Positions 23,094 through 32,264 of a stretch of DNA of 64,000 nt are shown piece by piece. The stretch comes from Solirubrobacteraceae bacterium (lineage in GTDB: Bacteria; Actinomycetota; Thermoleophilia; Solirubrobacterales; Solirubrobacteraceae), in assembly GCA_024711025.1 (NCBI GenBank), contig JANJTP010000043.1, forward strand, positions 1 to 64,000. Direction: 5' to 3'. The notes under the pieces were generated by a model, which was given only the letters and a program-made list of their open reading frames with translations, was not told the origin of the DNA and did not search any database. Position 1 is the first letter of the stretch. Each line of letters starts with the position of its first letter. The position numbers and the translations under genes were made by a program.

Positions 23094-23867
23094 ATGCGCG
23101 CCCGCATTCAGACGCGCCTCGGGCGCCTCCTTCCCCACGGGCCTGTCGACGTGCTCGTCCAGGTGGCGCTGATGTGGGCCACGTACATGGCCTACCGCGT
23201 CGTGCGCGGCTGGATCGACGACCCCCAGGGGGCGGCCGCCGCGTTCCAGAACGCGCGCGCGATCATCGATATCGAGCGCTCGCTCGGGATCTTCGTCGAG
23301 CCCCACCTGCAGCGGCTGATCGGCCCGACCGGCATCGCCGCCGACGCCGCGTCGTGGATCTACCTCAACGCCCAGGTGACGGTGACGCTCGGCGCGTTCG
23401 CCTACCTCTACCTGCGCCACAACCACAGCTTCTACTTCGTTCGCAACATGTTCATCGTCTCGTGGCTGATCGCGCTCGTCGGCTATGCGCTGCTGCCGAC
23501 CGCCCCGCCGCGCTTCTTCCCCGAGTGGGGGTTCGTCGACAGCGTGGCCGACTTCACCGGCGTGCAGCCGGACAGCCTCGCGGCGACCGCGCTGTTCAAC
23601 CCCTACGCGGCGGTGCCATCGATGCACGTGGCGTTCGCGATGATGATCGGCGTGCCGCTGGCGATGCTCACGAGGCACCGGGTCGTGCGCCGGTTCTGGG
23701 CCTGCTATCCGGTGCTCGTCTCGCTCGTCATCGTCGTCACCGGCAACCACTTCATCATCGATGCCGTGCTGGGAGCGCTGACCGCGCTCGCCGCGGCATC
23801 GGCGGCCGTCTGGCTCGCCCGCGCCCATCCGGCGTGGGGCTTCCGCTCCGAGCTGGCGCGCGCCTGA
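23094..23867 (+). CDS. PAP2-superfamily membrane protein, AUR1/inositolphosphotransferase-like
   Basis: Motifs NPYAAVPSMHVAFAMM and VTGNHFIIDAVLG. Confidence 0.8.
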   Translation: MRARIQTRLGRLLPHGPVDVLVQVALMWATYMAYRVVRGWIDDPQGAAAAFQNARAIIDIERSLGIFVEPHLQRLIGPTGIAADAASWIYLNAQVTVTLGAFAYLYLRHNHSFYFVRNMFIVSWLIALVGYALLPTAPPRFFPEWGFVDSVADFTGVQPDSLAATALFNPYAAVPSMHVAFAMMIGVPLAMLTRHRVVRRFWACYPVLVSLVIVVTGNHFIIDAVLGALTALAAASAAVWLARAHPAWGFRSELARA

Positions 23868-24529
23868 TGGCCGATCGCGCAACCAGGCCGCGCCCGCCGG
23901 CGCGAGTCGCCGGCGAGCGCCGCGAGGCGGTGCGCAACGCGCTCATCGAGTCGCGCCTCACGCCGAACGCGATCTCGCTGACGGGCCTCGCGCTCGTCGT
24001 GCTCGGCGCCGCGCTCGTCTGGGCGGAGCTGCTCGTGGTCGGCGGCGCCGCGTTCGCCGTCGGCTCGATCTGCGACACGCTCGACGGCCGCTACTCGCGG
24101 ATGTCCGGCAAGGGCACCCAGTTCGGCGCGTTCCTCGACTCGACGCTCGACCGCGTCGGCGAGGGGCTGACGCTGTTCGCCGTCGCCTACCTGTTCGCGA
24201 GGAGCGACCAGCCGGTGAACGCGGCGCTGTGCACGTTCGCCGTGCTCGCCTCGCTCATGGTGAGCTACACGCGCGCGCGTGCGGAGGCGCTCGCGGCCAG
24301 CGCCGCGGTCGGCTTCGGCAGCCGCCCGACACGGGTCGTCATCCTCTCGGCCGGCCTGATCCTGGCGGGTATCCTGGGCTACGACGACCCCGTCAACGCG
24401 CTTTCGATCTCGGTCTGGCTATTGGCGGCGATCAGCACTCTGACCACGGTGCAGCGGATCCTCCACGTTCGCGCCGAGCTGCGCCGCGCATCGACCGAGG
24501 CGTCGACGGCGGCGCCCGCCGAGCTGTAA
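23867..24529 (+). CDS. CDP-alcohol phosphatidyltransferase
   Basis: Signature [26 protein letters not shown] (D-x2-DG-x2-[A->S]-R-x8-G-x3-D-x3-D); start overlaps the upstream stop. Confidence 0.9.
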   Translation: MADRATRPRPPARVAGERREAVRNALIESRLTPNAISLTGLALVVLGAALVWAELLVVGGAAFAVGSICDTLDGRYSRMSGKGTQFGAFLDSTLDRVGEGLTLFAVAYLFARSDQPVNAALCTFAVLASLMVSYTRARAEALAASAAVGFGSRPTRVVILSAGLILAGILGYDDPVNALSISVWLLAAISTLTTVQRILHVRAELRRASTEASTAAPAEL

Positions 24530-24584
24530 CCGCGCCCATAGGGCGGGGTGTTCATCCCAACGATTGTTCGGAGAAGGGAACGAA

Positions 24585-25850
24585 TTGACAACGAACGGAA
24601 GCGGCGCGGCGCTCGCGAGCGGCGCATCTGCGAACGGAAGCGGCCGCTACCAGAACGACAAGGTGCGGGTCGCGATCATCGGCGTCGGCAACTGCGCGAG
24701 CTCGTTCGTCCAGGGCGTCGCCCACTACCGCGACGCCGACGCCGACGGCCAGGTGCCGGGGCTCATGCACGTGGACCTCGGCGGCTACCACGTGAGCGAC
24801 ATCGAGTTCACGTGCGCGTTCGACATCAACCGCACGAAGGTCGGCAAGGACCTCGGCCAGGCGATCTGGGCCGACCCCAACAACACGATCAAGTTCGCGA
24901 AGGTGCCGAAGAGCCTCGGCGCCCAGGTGCATCGCGGGATGACGCTGGACGGCATCGGCAAGTACGCCAAGGAGGTCATCACGAAGGCCCCGGGCGAGAC
25001 GGCCGACATCGTCTCGATCCTCCGTGAGACGCGCACCGACGTCGTCGTCTCCTACCTGCCGGTCGGCTCGGAGGACGCCACGCGCTGGTACGTCGAGCAG
25101 GTGCTCGAGGCCGGCTGCGCGTTCGTCAACTGCATCCCGGTGTTCATCGCCAGCGAGGACTACTGGGACAAGCGCTTCAAGAAGGCCGGGCTGCCGATCA
25201 TCGGCGACGACATCAAGAGCCAGGTCGGCGCGACGATCGTGCACCGCACGCTCGCCCGGCTGTTCCACGACCGCGGCGTGAAGATGCTGCGCACGTCGCA
25301 GCTCAACGTCGGCGGCAACATGGACTTCAAGAACATGCTCGAGCGCGAGCGGCTGGAGTCCAAGAAGATCTCCAAGACGCAGGCCGTGACCTCGATCATG
25401 GGCCACGAGCTGCCGCCGAACGACGTCTACATCGGCCCCTCCGACTACGTGCCGTGGCTCACCGACCGCAAGTGGGCTCACATCCGCGTCGAGGGCCAGG
25501 CGTTCGGCGACGTGCCGCTGAACCTCGAGATGAAGCTCGAGGTCTGGGACTCGCCGAACTCGGCCGGCATCGTCATCGACGCCGTCCGGCTCTGCAAGCT
25601 GGCGCTCAACAACGGGGTCGCCGGCCAGCTCGACGGCCCGAGCTCGTACCTCATGAAGTCGCCGAAGAACCAGCGTCCCGACGACCAGGCCCGTCAGGAC
25701 ACCGACAAGTTCATCGCGCGGTACGCCGGCAAGGCGGCCCCGCGGAGCACGTCGAAGGGGCGCAGCGCGCCGAAGAAGGCCGCAAGCGCCGCGAGGGCCA
25801 CGAGCGCCGCAAAGGCCACGAGCCCCGCAAAGGCCGCCAAGACCGACTGA
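24585..25850 (+). CDS. ino1: Myo-inositol-1-phosphate synthase with Lys/Ala-rich C-terminal tail
   Basis: [19 protein letters not shown]...[32 protein letters not shown] start at 24585 preceded by GGAGAAGGGA; tail [34 protein letters not shown]. Confidence 0.93.
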   Translation: MTTNGSGAALASGASANGSGRYQNDKVRVAIIGVGNCASSFVQGVAHYRDADADGQVPGLMHVDLGGYHVSDIEFTCAFDINRTKVGKDLGQAIWADPNNTIKFAKVPKSLGAQVHRGMTLDGIGKYAKEVITKAPGETADIVSILRETRTDVVVSYLPVGSEDATRWYVEQVLEAGCAFVNCIPVFIASEDYWDKRFKKAGLPIIGDDIKSQVGATIVHRTLARLFHDRGVKMLRTSQLNVGGNMDFKNMLERERLESKKISKTQAVTSIMGHELPPNDVYIGPSDYVPWLTDRKWAHIRVEGQAFGDVPLNLEMKLEVWDSPNSAGIVIDAVRLCKLALNNGVAGQLDGPSSYLMKSPKNQRPDDQARQDTDKFIARYAGKAAPRSTSKGRSAPKKAASAARATSAAKATSPAKAAKTD

Positions 25851-25852
25851 CC

Positions 25853-25888
25853 GCGGGCTTGCGCGGCCACGTGGCCGCACAAGCCCGC
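25853..25888 (+). terminator. Strong zero-loop palindrome just after ino1; candidate terminator
   Basis: GCGGGCTTGCGCGGCCAC/GTGGCCGCACAAGCCCGC, 18-bp arms with one mismatch; no obvious U-tract. Confidence 0.6.
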
Positions 25889-25935
25889 CTCCGGCGCGGC
25901 CCGCCCCGATGCGGGCCGCGCCTATCCTCTGCTCG

Positions 25936-27828
25936 ATGGCCGAGCGCCTCGCGATCGCCCAGGTGAGCCCCTACCCCTGGGAGCGCCCCCACGAGGTGAC
26001 CGACCTCGTCCGCGGCGTCAGCGACGAGCTGGCAGGCCGCGGGCACCGGGTGATCGTCGTCGCCCCGTCGTCGTCGCCGGCGCTCGTGCGCGACGGACGG
26101 CGCGCCGTCCGCGCGCTGGCGGTCGGTGAGCTGCCGCAGGACGGCGGCGAGCCGCTGCTGCTGGCGGTCGGCGAGGCCGTCGAGCCCCCGTTGCCGGGCC
26201 GGCGCCACGCGGCGGCGCTGCCGATCGCCGTGACCCGCACGCTCGGCGAGCTGTTCGCAAAGGCGCCGCTGGACATCGTGCACGTCCATGAGCCGTTCGC
26301 GCCGAGCATCGCAAGCGCCGCGCTGCGAGCATCGCGAGCGCTGAACGTCGGGTCGTTCCACGTTCCCCAGGAGCGCCTCGTCGCCACCCAGGTTGCGCGA
26401 CGCATGGTGCAGCTCGTCTTCGGCCGACTCGACGTGCGCACCGCGGCCTACCGGACGACGGCTGAGCTGATGGGGCGCCACTTCCCCGCCGCCTACCGCC
26501 TGCTGGCACCCGGTGCCCCGGCGCTCGAGCGCGTCGCGCGGGCGCCTGACGTCCCGCTGCGGATCGCGTTCCTCGACGAGGAGGAGCGCCCGGCGCTGCG
26601 ACTGCTGCTGAGGGCGCTGCGCCACCTCGAGACCGACCGGCCCTGGGAGCTCGTCGTGCGCAGCGCGCGCGGCCCGTCCTCGACGCCTCTGCGTGCCAGT
26701 CTGCGCGAGCGGGTCAGCTACGTCTCTCCGGACGCGCTCGGCGCCGACGAGCTGCTCGCCGGCGCCGACCTGCTCGTCGCCGCCTCGGCCGGCGCGGAGC
26801 CGCAGCCGGGCCTGCTGGCCCGCGCCTGCGCCGCCGGGGCGGTGCCGCTCGCCACGGCCCTGCCGGTCTACGAGGACGTCCTGGGCGAGGGCGAGCGCGG
26901 TTTGCTGTTCCAGCCGCGCGACGCCGACTCGCTCGCGGGTCAGCTCGCCCGGCTGATCGACGACGACGCGCTGCGCCGTCGGCTCGCCGCCGCGGCCCGG
27001 CCACGGCCGTGGAGCGTCGTCGCCGACGAGCTGGAGCTGATGTACGAGGAGGTCGCGGCCCGCCGAAAGGACCGCGGCACCGGCGACGGGACGCGTCGCC
27101 GGCTCGCAGGGCGGCGGATGATCGACGTCGACCTCCACATGCACACCGACCACAGCCACGACTGCGCCACGCCGGTCGAGGTGCTCCTGGCGACGGCGCG
27201 CGAGCGCGGCCTCGGAGCCGTCGCGATCACCGACCACAACGAGATCTCGGGCGCGCTGGAGGCCGCGGAGAAGGCCGCCGAGTACGGAGTGAAGGTGATC
27301 GTCGGCGAGGAGGTCAAGACGGCCAGCCAGGGCGAGGTGATCGGCCTCTTCCTGTCCGAGCTGATCCCCCGCGGACTGACGCTCGAGGAGACCCTCGCCG
27401 AGATCCGCAGGCAGGGCGGCCTCGTCTACGTGCCCCACCCGTTCGACCGGATGCACTCGGTACCCGACTACGAGCACCTCCTGCGGGTCATCGAGCAGAT
27501 CGACGCGATCGAGGTCTTCAACCCGCGCGTGGCGTTCAGCGCGTTCAACGAGGAGGCGGCGCGATTTGCCGCCAAGTACCGGATCGCCGCCGGGGCCGGC
27601 TCCGACGCTCACGTGGCGCAGGGGCTCGGCACCGCGCGCGTGCGAATGCGCGACTTCGACGGGCCGGAGGAGTTCCTCGCATCGCTGCGCGACGGCGAGA
27701 TCCGCTCGACGCCGACCAGCTACGCGTACGTGCAGGTGCTGAAGTTCCTGCAGACGAAGGCGACGCCTCCCGGCGCACGCCGAACTGTCCGCGAGCGCCG
27801 CGTTCGCCGCGTCTCGCGCAAGGGCTGA
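25936..27828 (+). CDS. GT4-like glycosyltransferase domain fused to a PHP-domain phosphoesterase
   Basis: N-terminal IAQVSPYPWERPHEVTDLVRGVSDELAGRGHRVIVVAPSSS; C-terminal IDVDLHMHTDHSHDCATP...ITDHNEIS...VGEEVKT...YVPHPFDR...GSDAH. One continuous frame. Confidence 0.87.
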   Translation: MAERLAIAQVSPYPWERPHEVTDLVRGVSDELAGRGHRVIVVAPSSSPALVRDGRRAVRALAVGELPQDGGEPLLLAVGEAVEPPLPGRRHAAALPIAVTRTLGELFAKAPLDIVHVHEPFAPSIASAALRASRALNVGSFHVPQERLVATQVARRMVQLVFGRLDVRTAAYRTTAELMGRHFPAAYRLLAPGAPALERVARAPDVPLRIAFLDEEERPALRLLLRALRHLETDRPWELVVRSARGPSSTPLRASLRERVSYVSPDALGADELLAGADLLVAASAGAEPQPGLLARACAAGAVPLATALPVYEDVLGEGERGLLFQPRDADSLAGQLARLIDDDALRRRLAAAARPRPWSVVADELELMYEEVAARRKDRGTGDGTRRRLAGRRMIDVDLHMHTDHSHDCATPVEVLLATARERGLGAVAITDHNEISGALEAAEKAAEYGVKVIVGEEVKTASQGEVIGLFLSELIPRGLTLEETLAEIRRQGGLVYVPHPFDRMHSVPDYEHLLRVIEQIDAIEVFNPRVAFSAFNEEAARFAAKYRIAAGAGSDAHVAQGLGTARVRMRDFDGPEEFLASLRDGEIRSTPTSYAYVQVLKFLQTKATPPGARRTVRERRVRRVSRKG

Positions 27829-27875
27829 TGCACGGCGAGGGAGACGCTCGGGGCCCGTCGAATCCCTGAGCACCC

Positions 27876-28484
27876 GTGCCCGTGACGACCGATGACGAGA
27901 TCCGCGAGAAGTACCTCGAGCGCGCGATCCGCGAGATGAACGCGCTGACCCGCGAGATCCAGGCCTGCAGGCGCTGCCCGCGCGGCAGCCTCATCCCGGT
28001 GCTCGGCTCCGGCCACCCGCAGGCCGACATATTCCTGCTCAAGCACGCGCCCGTCGCCTCGGAGATCGAGGAGGGAGTCGCCTTCTACGGACGCTCGGGG
28101 ACCGCGCTGCGCAAGTCGCTCGGGCGGCTCGGCATCGATCCGCTCGCGGTCTACGGGACGCTCTGCGTGAAGTGCCCGGTCGGCGACGGCTCGCTCGCCG
28201 ACCCCGCGTGCGTGGCGCGAGTCGCCGAGGAGCTCGCGATCGTGCAGCCGAGGCTCGTCGTTGCGATGGGCCGCGAGACGCTTGCCGTGCTCGAGGACCT
28301 CGAGCTGCCGCTGTCCGAGACGCTTCGCTGGGCGCCGGGCGAGATCCAGGGCTTCACGCCGTCGATCGACCTGCTCGCGACGCCGAACATCGACGAGGCG
28401 CTCGACGAGGAGGACGCCAAGCGCGCCTTCTGGACCGCCTTTCGCGCCCTCGGCGACTGGTGGGCCGACCTGCCGCCCTACTAG
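27876..28484 (+). CDS. Divergent family-4/5-like uracil-DNA glycosylase homologue (Fe-S Cys retained)
   Basis: QACRRCPRG...GTLCVKCPVGDGSLADPAC...QPRLVVAMGRETLAVL. Confidence 0.75.
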   Translation: MPVTTDDEIREKYLERAIREMNALTREIQACRRCPRGSLIPVLGSGHPQADIFLLKHAPVASEIEEGVAFYGRSGTALRKSLGRLGIDPLAVYGTLCVKCPVGDGSLADPACVARVAEELAIVQPRLVVAMGRETLAVLEDLELPLSETLRWAPGEIQGFTPSIDLLATPNIDEALDEEDAKRAFWTAFRALGDWWADLPPY

Positions 28485-28623
28485 CGAGCCCGGGCCGGCG
28501 CCGGCCGCCCCGTGAGCGACAGGCCCGTCGGGCCGGCACGGCACCGGGGCCGAGCGTTCGCTCCTCGATCGAGCTGTCCGTCGCGATTCGAGCGCCCGCT
28601 CGTTGCGCGCTATCGTCCGCCGC

Positions 28624-28812
28624 ATGGACGCCAGCGAGCACGAGCACCCCGACGTCGAGCCGGACGAGCTCGTCCAGGACGAGCTCGAGCTCGAGGACGT
28701 CGACCCCGAGGAGATGGTCCCGGTGCCGCCGGAGGGCGACGAGGCCGAGTACCTGCGCCGCCTCGAGGAGCACGAGGTCGTGCCGCTCGAGTCCGACGAC
28801 GCGGAGGAGTAG
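28624..28812 (+). CDS. Small, highly acidic protein
   Basis: 62 aa MDASEHEHPDVEPDELVQDELELEDVDPEEMVPVPPEGDEAEYLRRLEEHEVVPLESDDAEE. Confidence 0.55.
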   Translation: MDASEHEHPDVEPDELVQDELELEDVDPEEMVPVPPEGDEAEYLRRLEEHEVVPLESDDAEE

Positions 28813-28823
28813 GCGGAGCTCCC

Positions 28824-29186
28824 TCAGGCCCGCAGACGGACCATGCCCGAGCCGATGTCGCCGGCGGAGCCGGGCTTCACGTAGATCTCCTCGATCAGCT
28901 CGATCAGCCCTTCGCGCAGCTCGTAGAAGCCTGCGACCACGAGGTCGCCGCCCGGGCCGGCGAGGTGCGCGATGACGGCGAGCTCGGCGCTGCGCCCGGT
29001 GATCGACCGCACGGACTCGACCCGCCCGCTCTGGTGGACGAGCCGCAGGAACGCCAGGTAGTCGTCGCGCCCGGGATTGCTCGCCTGCGCCGGGAGAGAG
29101 ACGCGCAGGCGGGGGCGCAGCTGCGCCGCAAGCGATTCCCAGTCGCCCTCGCTGCGCGCTCGCCAGAAGCGGTCGACCGCGTTCAC
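28824..29186 (-). CDS. SnoaL/NTF2-like protein
   Basis: MNAVDRFWRARSEGDWESLAAQLRPRLRVSLPAQASNPGRDDYLAFLRLVHQ; overlaps the next gene's stop. Confidence 0.7.
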   Translation of the reverse strand: MNAVDRFWRARSEGDWESLAAQLRPRLRVSLPAQASNPGRDDYLAFLRLVHQSGRVESVRSITGRSAELAVIAHLAGPGGDLVVAGFYELREGLIELIEEIYVKPGSAGDIGSGMVRLRA

Positions 29187-30127
29187 CGCAGCTCCAGGAT
29201 CACCTTGCCGAGCTTCCCGCCGGCGGCGAAGCGCTCGTAAGCCGCGGCGACCTCGTCGACCGCGAACCGAGCGGCGACCGGTACCCGCAGCGCGCCGCGC
29301 TCGAACAGCGGCAGCACCTCGCGCTCCATCGCGCGCGCGGTCGCGGCCTTCTCCTCGAGCGGGCGGGCGCGCAGTGTCGAGCCGCCGATCGTCAGTCGCC
29401 GGCCCATCACCGAGAGCAGGCTCACCTGGGCCTTGAACCCCGCACCGACGCCGATCACGACGACCCGCCCGAATCGCCGCATCGCACGCACGTTCGCCTC
29501 CAGGTTCGGCGCGCCGACGAGCTCGAGCAGGACGTCGTAGGGGCCGGCCTCCGCCGTGTCGTCTGGGTCGAGCGCCTCGTGGGCGCCGAGCGCCCGGACG
29601 CCGTCGCGCAGAGCCGGGTCGCGAACCGAAGCGGTGACGTGGGCGCCGGCCGCGGCGGCGAGCTGGACGGCCGCGCTGCCGACGCCGCCGGCCGCGCCGC
29701 TGACGAGCAGGCGCTCCCCCATCCGCAGGCCGGCCTGGGCGAAGAGCGCGTCGTGCGCCGTCGTGAAGACCTCGGGCAGGCCGCCGGCCTCCACGACTCC
29801 GACGGCCACGGGCACCGGCATCGCCTGGCGCTCGTGGACCGCGCAGAGCTCCGCCTGGCCGCCGCCGCCGACGATCGCCATCGCCCGCTCGCCGACCGCG
29901 AAGCGCGTCGCGCCGGGGCCCAGCGCGACGACCTCCCCGGCGAGCTCGAGGCCGGGGACGTCGGCCGGCGCGCCGGGCGGCGCCGGATAGGCGCCGCGGC
30001 GCTGCAGCAGGTCGGCGCCGTTGATCCCCGCGGCATGCACGCGCAGGAGGATCTCGCCATGACCGGGCTCGGGATCGGGATGCTCGGCGACGTGCACCTC
30101 GCCGTCGCGGATCGTGGCGGCTCGCAT
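29183..30127 (-). CDS. Zinc-independent quinone oxidoreductase/alcohol dehydrogenase-like protein (MDR superfamily)
   Basis: MRAATIRDGEVHVAEHPDPEPGHGEILLRVHAAGINGADLLQRRGAYPAPPGAP; LLVSGAAGGVGSAAVQLA. Confidence 0.9.
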   Translation of the reverse strand: MRAATIRDGEVHVAEHPDPEPGHGEILLRVHAAGINGADLLQRRGAYPAPPGAPADVPGLELAGEVVALGPGATRFAVGERAMAIVGGGGQAELCAVHERQAMPVPVAVGVVEAGGLPEVFTTAHDALFAQAGLRMGERLLVSGAAGGVGSAAVQLAAAAGAHVTASVRDPALRDGVRALGAHEALDPDDTAEAGPYDVLLELVGAPNLEANVRAMRRFGRVVVIGVGAGFKAQVSLLSVMGRRLTIGGSTLRARPLEEKAATARAMEREVLPLFERGALRVPVAARFAVDEVAAAYERFAAGGKLGKVILELR

Positions 30128-30137
30128 CGAGCGGAGT

Positions 30138-31418
30138 CTAGGTCGGCGGACGCGGCCGGGCCGCCGCGATCTCCGCGCCGAGCACATCGCCCTCCAGCGC
30201 CTCGAGCTCCGTCGCGGCTTGCTCCTCGCCGTCGGCGTCGGCCGCCTCGCGGATCTCGGCGCGAGCGGTGTCCCTGCTGAGGCCGGTGGCACGCAGCACG
30301 TCGAAGGCGATCATCCGCGCCTGACCGACAACGAGGCTGACCGACAGGTTGCGCGTCTCGTCGAGCCCGGCGGTCGTCGCGGCGGCCGCGCGCAGCGCCG
30401 CCTCCCGCGCCGCCTCGCGATCCTCGCGGTCGGCGAAGGCGCCGGGCAGCAGCCGCAGCGACGTCGCGAGATCGCGCAGGCCCGCGACGACCGTATCTGG
30501 CACCCGGTCGCCATGACGGATGGCGCGCGCGCCCGAGCGCGCGAGGCTCATCGCGTCGCGCTGGGCGCGCAGGATCTCGTCGAGCGCCCGCGTGTAGCGC
30601 TCCACCTCGTCGCGCTGCCCGCGGCGGGCCAGCGCCAGGCGGGCCGTCTCACCGCTCGTCGCCAGCGCCGCGCGCATGTCTGCGCTGTGTGCGCCGAGCT
30701 GTCGGGCGCGCTCGGCCGCGCGCGCCGCCGCACCCGGGTCCGGGGTCCCCGCAAGCGCCTCGGCAACCGCGTCCACGACGTCGGCGATCCGCTCGGCCGC
30801 CGGGTCGAGCGCGCGGCGCGCCAGCTTGACCGGGTGGATCGGGAACAGCACCAGGCTCAGCGCGAGCGCGGTCGCAGCGCCGATCAGCGCGTCCTCGAAG
30901 CGCGCGACGCCGGTGGTGTCGCCGGGCAGCGCGAGGGTCGCGAGCAGCACACCGGTGCTCGCCGCCTGGTTGGCGGCGAGCGAGTCGCCCCCGGCGAAGA
31001 CGACGATGGCCATGCCGAAGAAGACGATCAGCGCGACCTGCCAGGTCCCGGTGCCGACCAGCGAGACGGCCAGGTCGGCGACGAGGATCCCGAGGGCGAC
31101 GCCGAGCGCGAGCTGGATCGCCCGCCTCGTCGGCTCGCCGAGCGTCACGCCGAGCACGATCACGCTGGAGATCGGGGCGAAGAACGGTCGCGGGTGGCCG
31201 AGCAGGCGGTCCGCGATCAGGTAGGAGGACGCGGCGGCGAGCGCGACGAGCGCGATCCGCGGCGCCATGCGCGCGGCCCGCAGCCAGCGCTCACGCAGCG
31301 AGATCCGGTCGGCGGCCGACTCGAGCAGCTCGCCGCCGCGGCGGGTGACGCGCCTGCGGCGTAGCGAGGCGCGCCGCCGCGGGGCGGGTTCGTGATCGTG
31401 CTGCGCGTCCTGCATCAC
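30138..31418 (-). CDS. FUSC/aromatic-acid-exporter-like membrane protein
   Basis: FFAPISSVIVLGVTLGEPTRRAIQLALGVALGILVADL; multiple TM segments and cytoplasmic C-terminal helices. Confidence 0.8.
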   Translation of the reverse strand: MMQDAQHDHEPAPRRRASLRRRRVTRRGGELLESAADRISLRERWLRAARMAPRIALVALAAASSYLIADRLLGHPRPFFAPISSVIVLGVTLGEPTRRAIQLALGVALGILVADLAVSLVGTGTWQVALIVFFGMAIVVFAGGDSLAANQAASTGVLLATLALPGDTTGVARFEDALIGAATALALSLVLFPIHPVKLARRALDPAAERIADVVDAVAEALAGTPDPGAAARAAERARQLGAHSADMRAALATSGETARLALARRGQRDEVERYTRALDEILRAQRDAMSLARSGARAIRHGDRVPDTVVAGLRDLATSLRLLPGAFADREDREAAREAALRAAAATTAGLDETRNLSVSLVVGQARMIAFDVLRATGLSRDTARAEIREAADADGEEQAATELEALEGDVLGAEIAAARPRPPT

Positions 31419-31467
31419 CATCGAGGATGACCGCACGAGCGGCGAGCGGCAAGACTACGCTGCACGC

Positions 31468-32157
31468 GTGGACCTCACCGCGCAAGAGCAGCGAGTGCTC
31501 GGCTGCCTGCTGGAGAAGCAGCGCACGACGCCCGACCAGTACCCGCTGACGCTCAACTCGCTGCGACTGGCCTGCAACCAGTCGACCAACCGAGACCCCG
31601 TCGTCGACTACGACGAGGAGCAGATCCGCACGGCGCTCGAGCGCCTGCGCCGCAGACGCTGGGTGCGCTTCACGAGCGGGCACGGCAGCCGCGCCGCGAA
31701 GTATCGCCACCTGCTCGCCGAAGAGCTCGCCATCGCTCCCGGCGAGCAGGCGCTGCTCGCCGTGCTGCTGCTGCGCGGCCCGCAGACGCCCGGCGAGCTG
31801 AAGACCCGCTCCGAGCGACTCGCGGGGTTCGCCGACCTTGCCGTGGTCGGCGAGACGCTCGAGCAGCTCGCCGCACGCGGCCTGGTGCGCGGCATCGGTC
31901 GGCGCCCGGGCCAGAAGGAGGAGCGCTGGCAGCACATGCTCGGCGACGACGAGCCGCTCGACCTCGCCGCGCTGCCGCCCTATCAGGAGCGCACGCCGGA
32001 GCCGTCGGCGGCGTACGCCGCCGCGGAGGCCGACGCCGAGGTCTCGCGGGCGGGAAGCCTCGCCGGGCGCATCGCCGCGGTCGAGGCCCAGGTTCGCGAG
32101 CTGCGCGGCGACCTCGACACGCTTCTCGCCCGGCTCGAGCGCGACGGAGGAGCGTGA
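31468..32157 (+). CDS. YceH/DUF480 family protein
   Basis: MDLTAQEQRVLGCLLEKQRTTPDQYPLTLNSLRLACNQSTNRDPV; LRGPQTPGELKTRSERL. Confidence 0.92.
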   Translation: MDLTAQEQRVLGCLLEKQRTTPDQYPLTLNSLRLACNQSTNRDPVVDYDEEQIRTALERLRRRRWVRFTSGHGSRAAKYRHLLAEELAIAPGEQALLAVLLLRGPQTPGELKTRSERLAGFADLAVVGETLEQLAARGLVRGIGRRPGQKEERWQHMLGDDEPLDLAALPPYQERTPEPSAAYAAAEADAEVSRAGSLAGRIAAVEAQVRELRGDLDTLLARLERDGGA

Positions 32158-32264
32158 AGCGGCGGACGGGCTCTGCGCCACCCGCTTGAGCAAGGCTCTC
32201 CTCGCCGTCTACAGTGCCCCCGCCCGTGGCACAGTCGCTCGCCCCCTTCGACCGTGAGGCCAAC

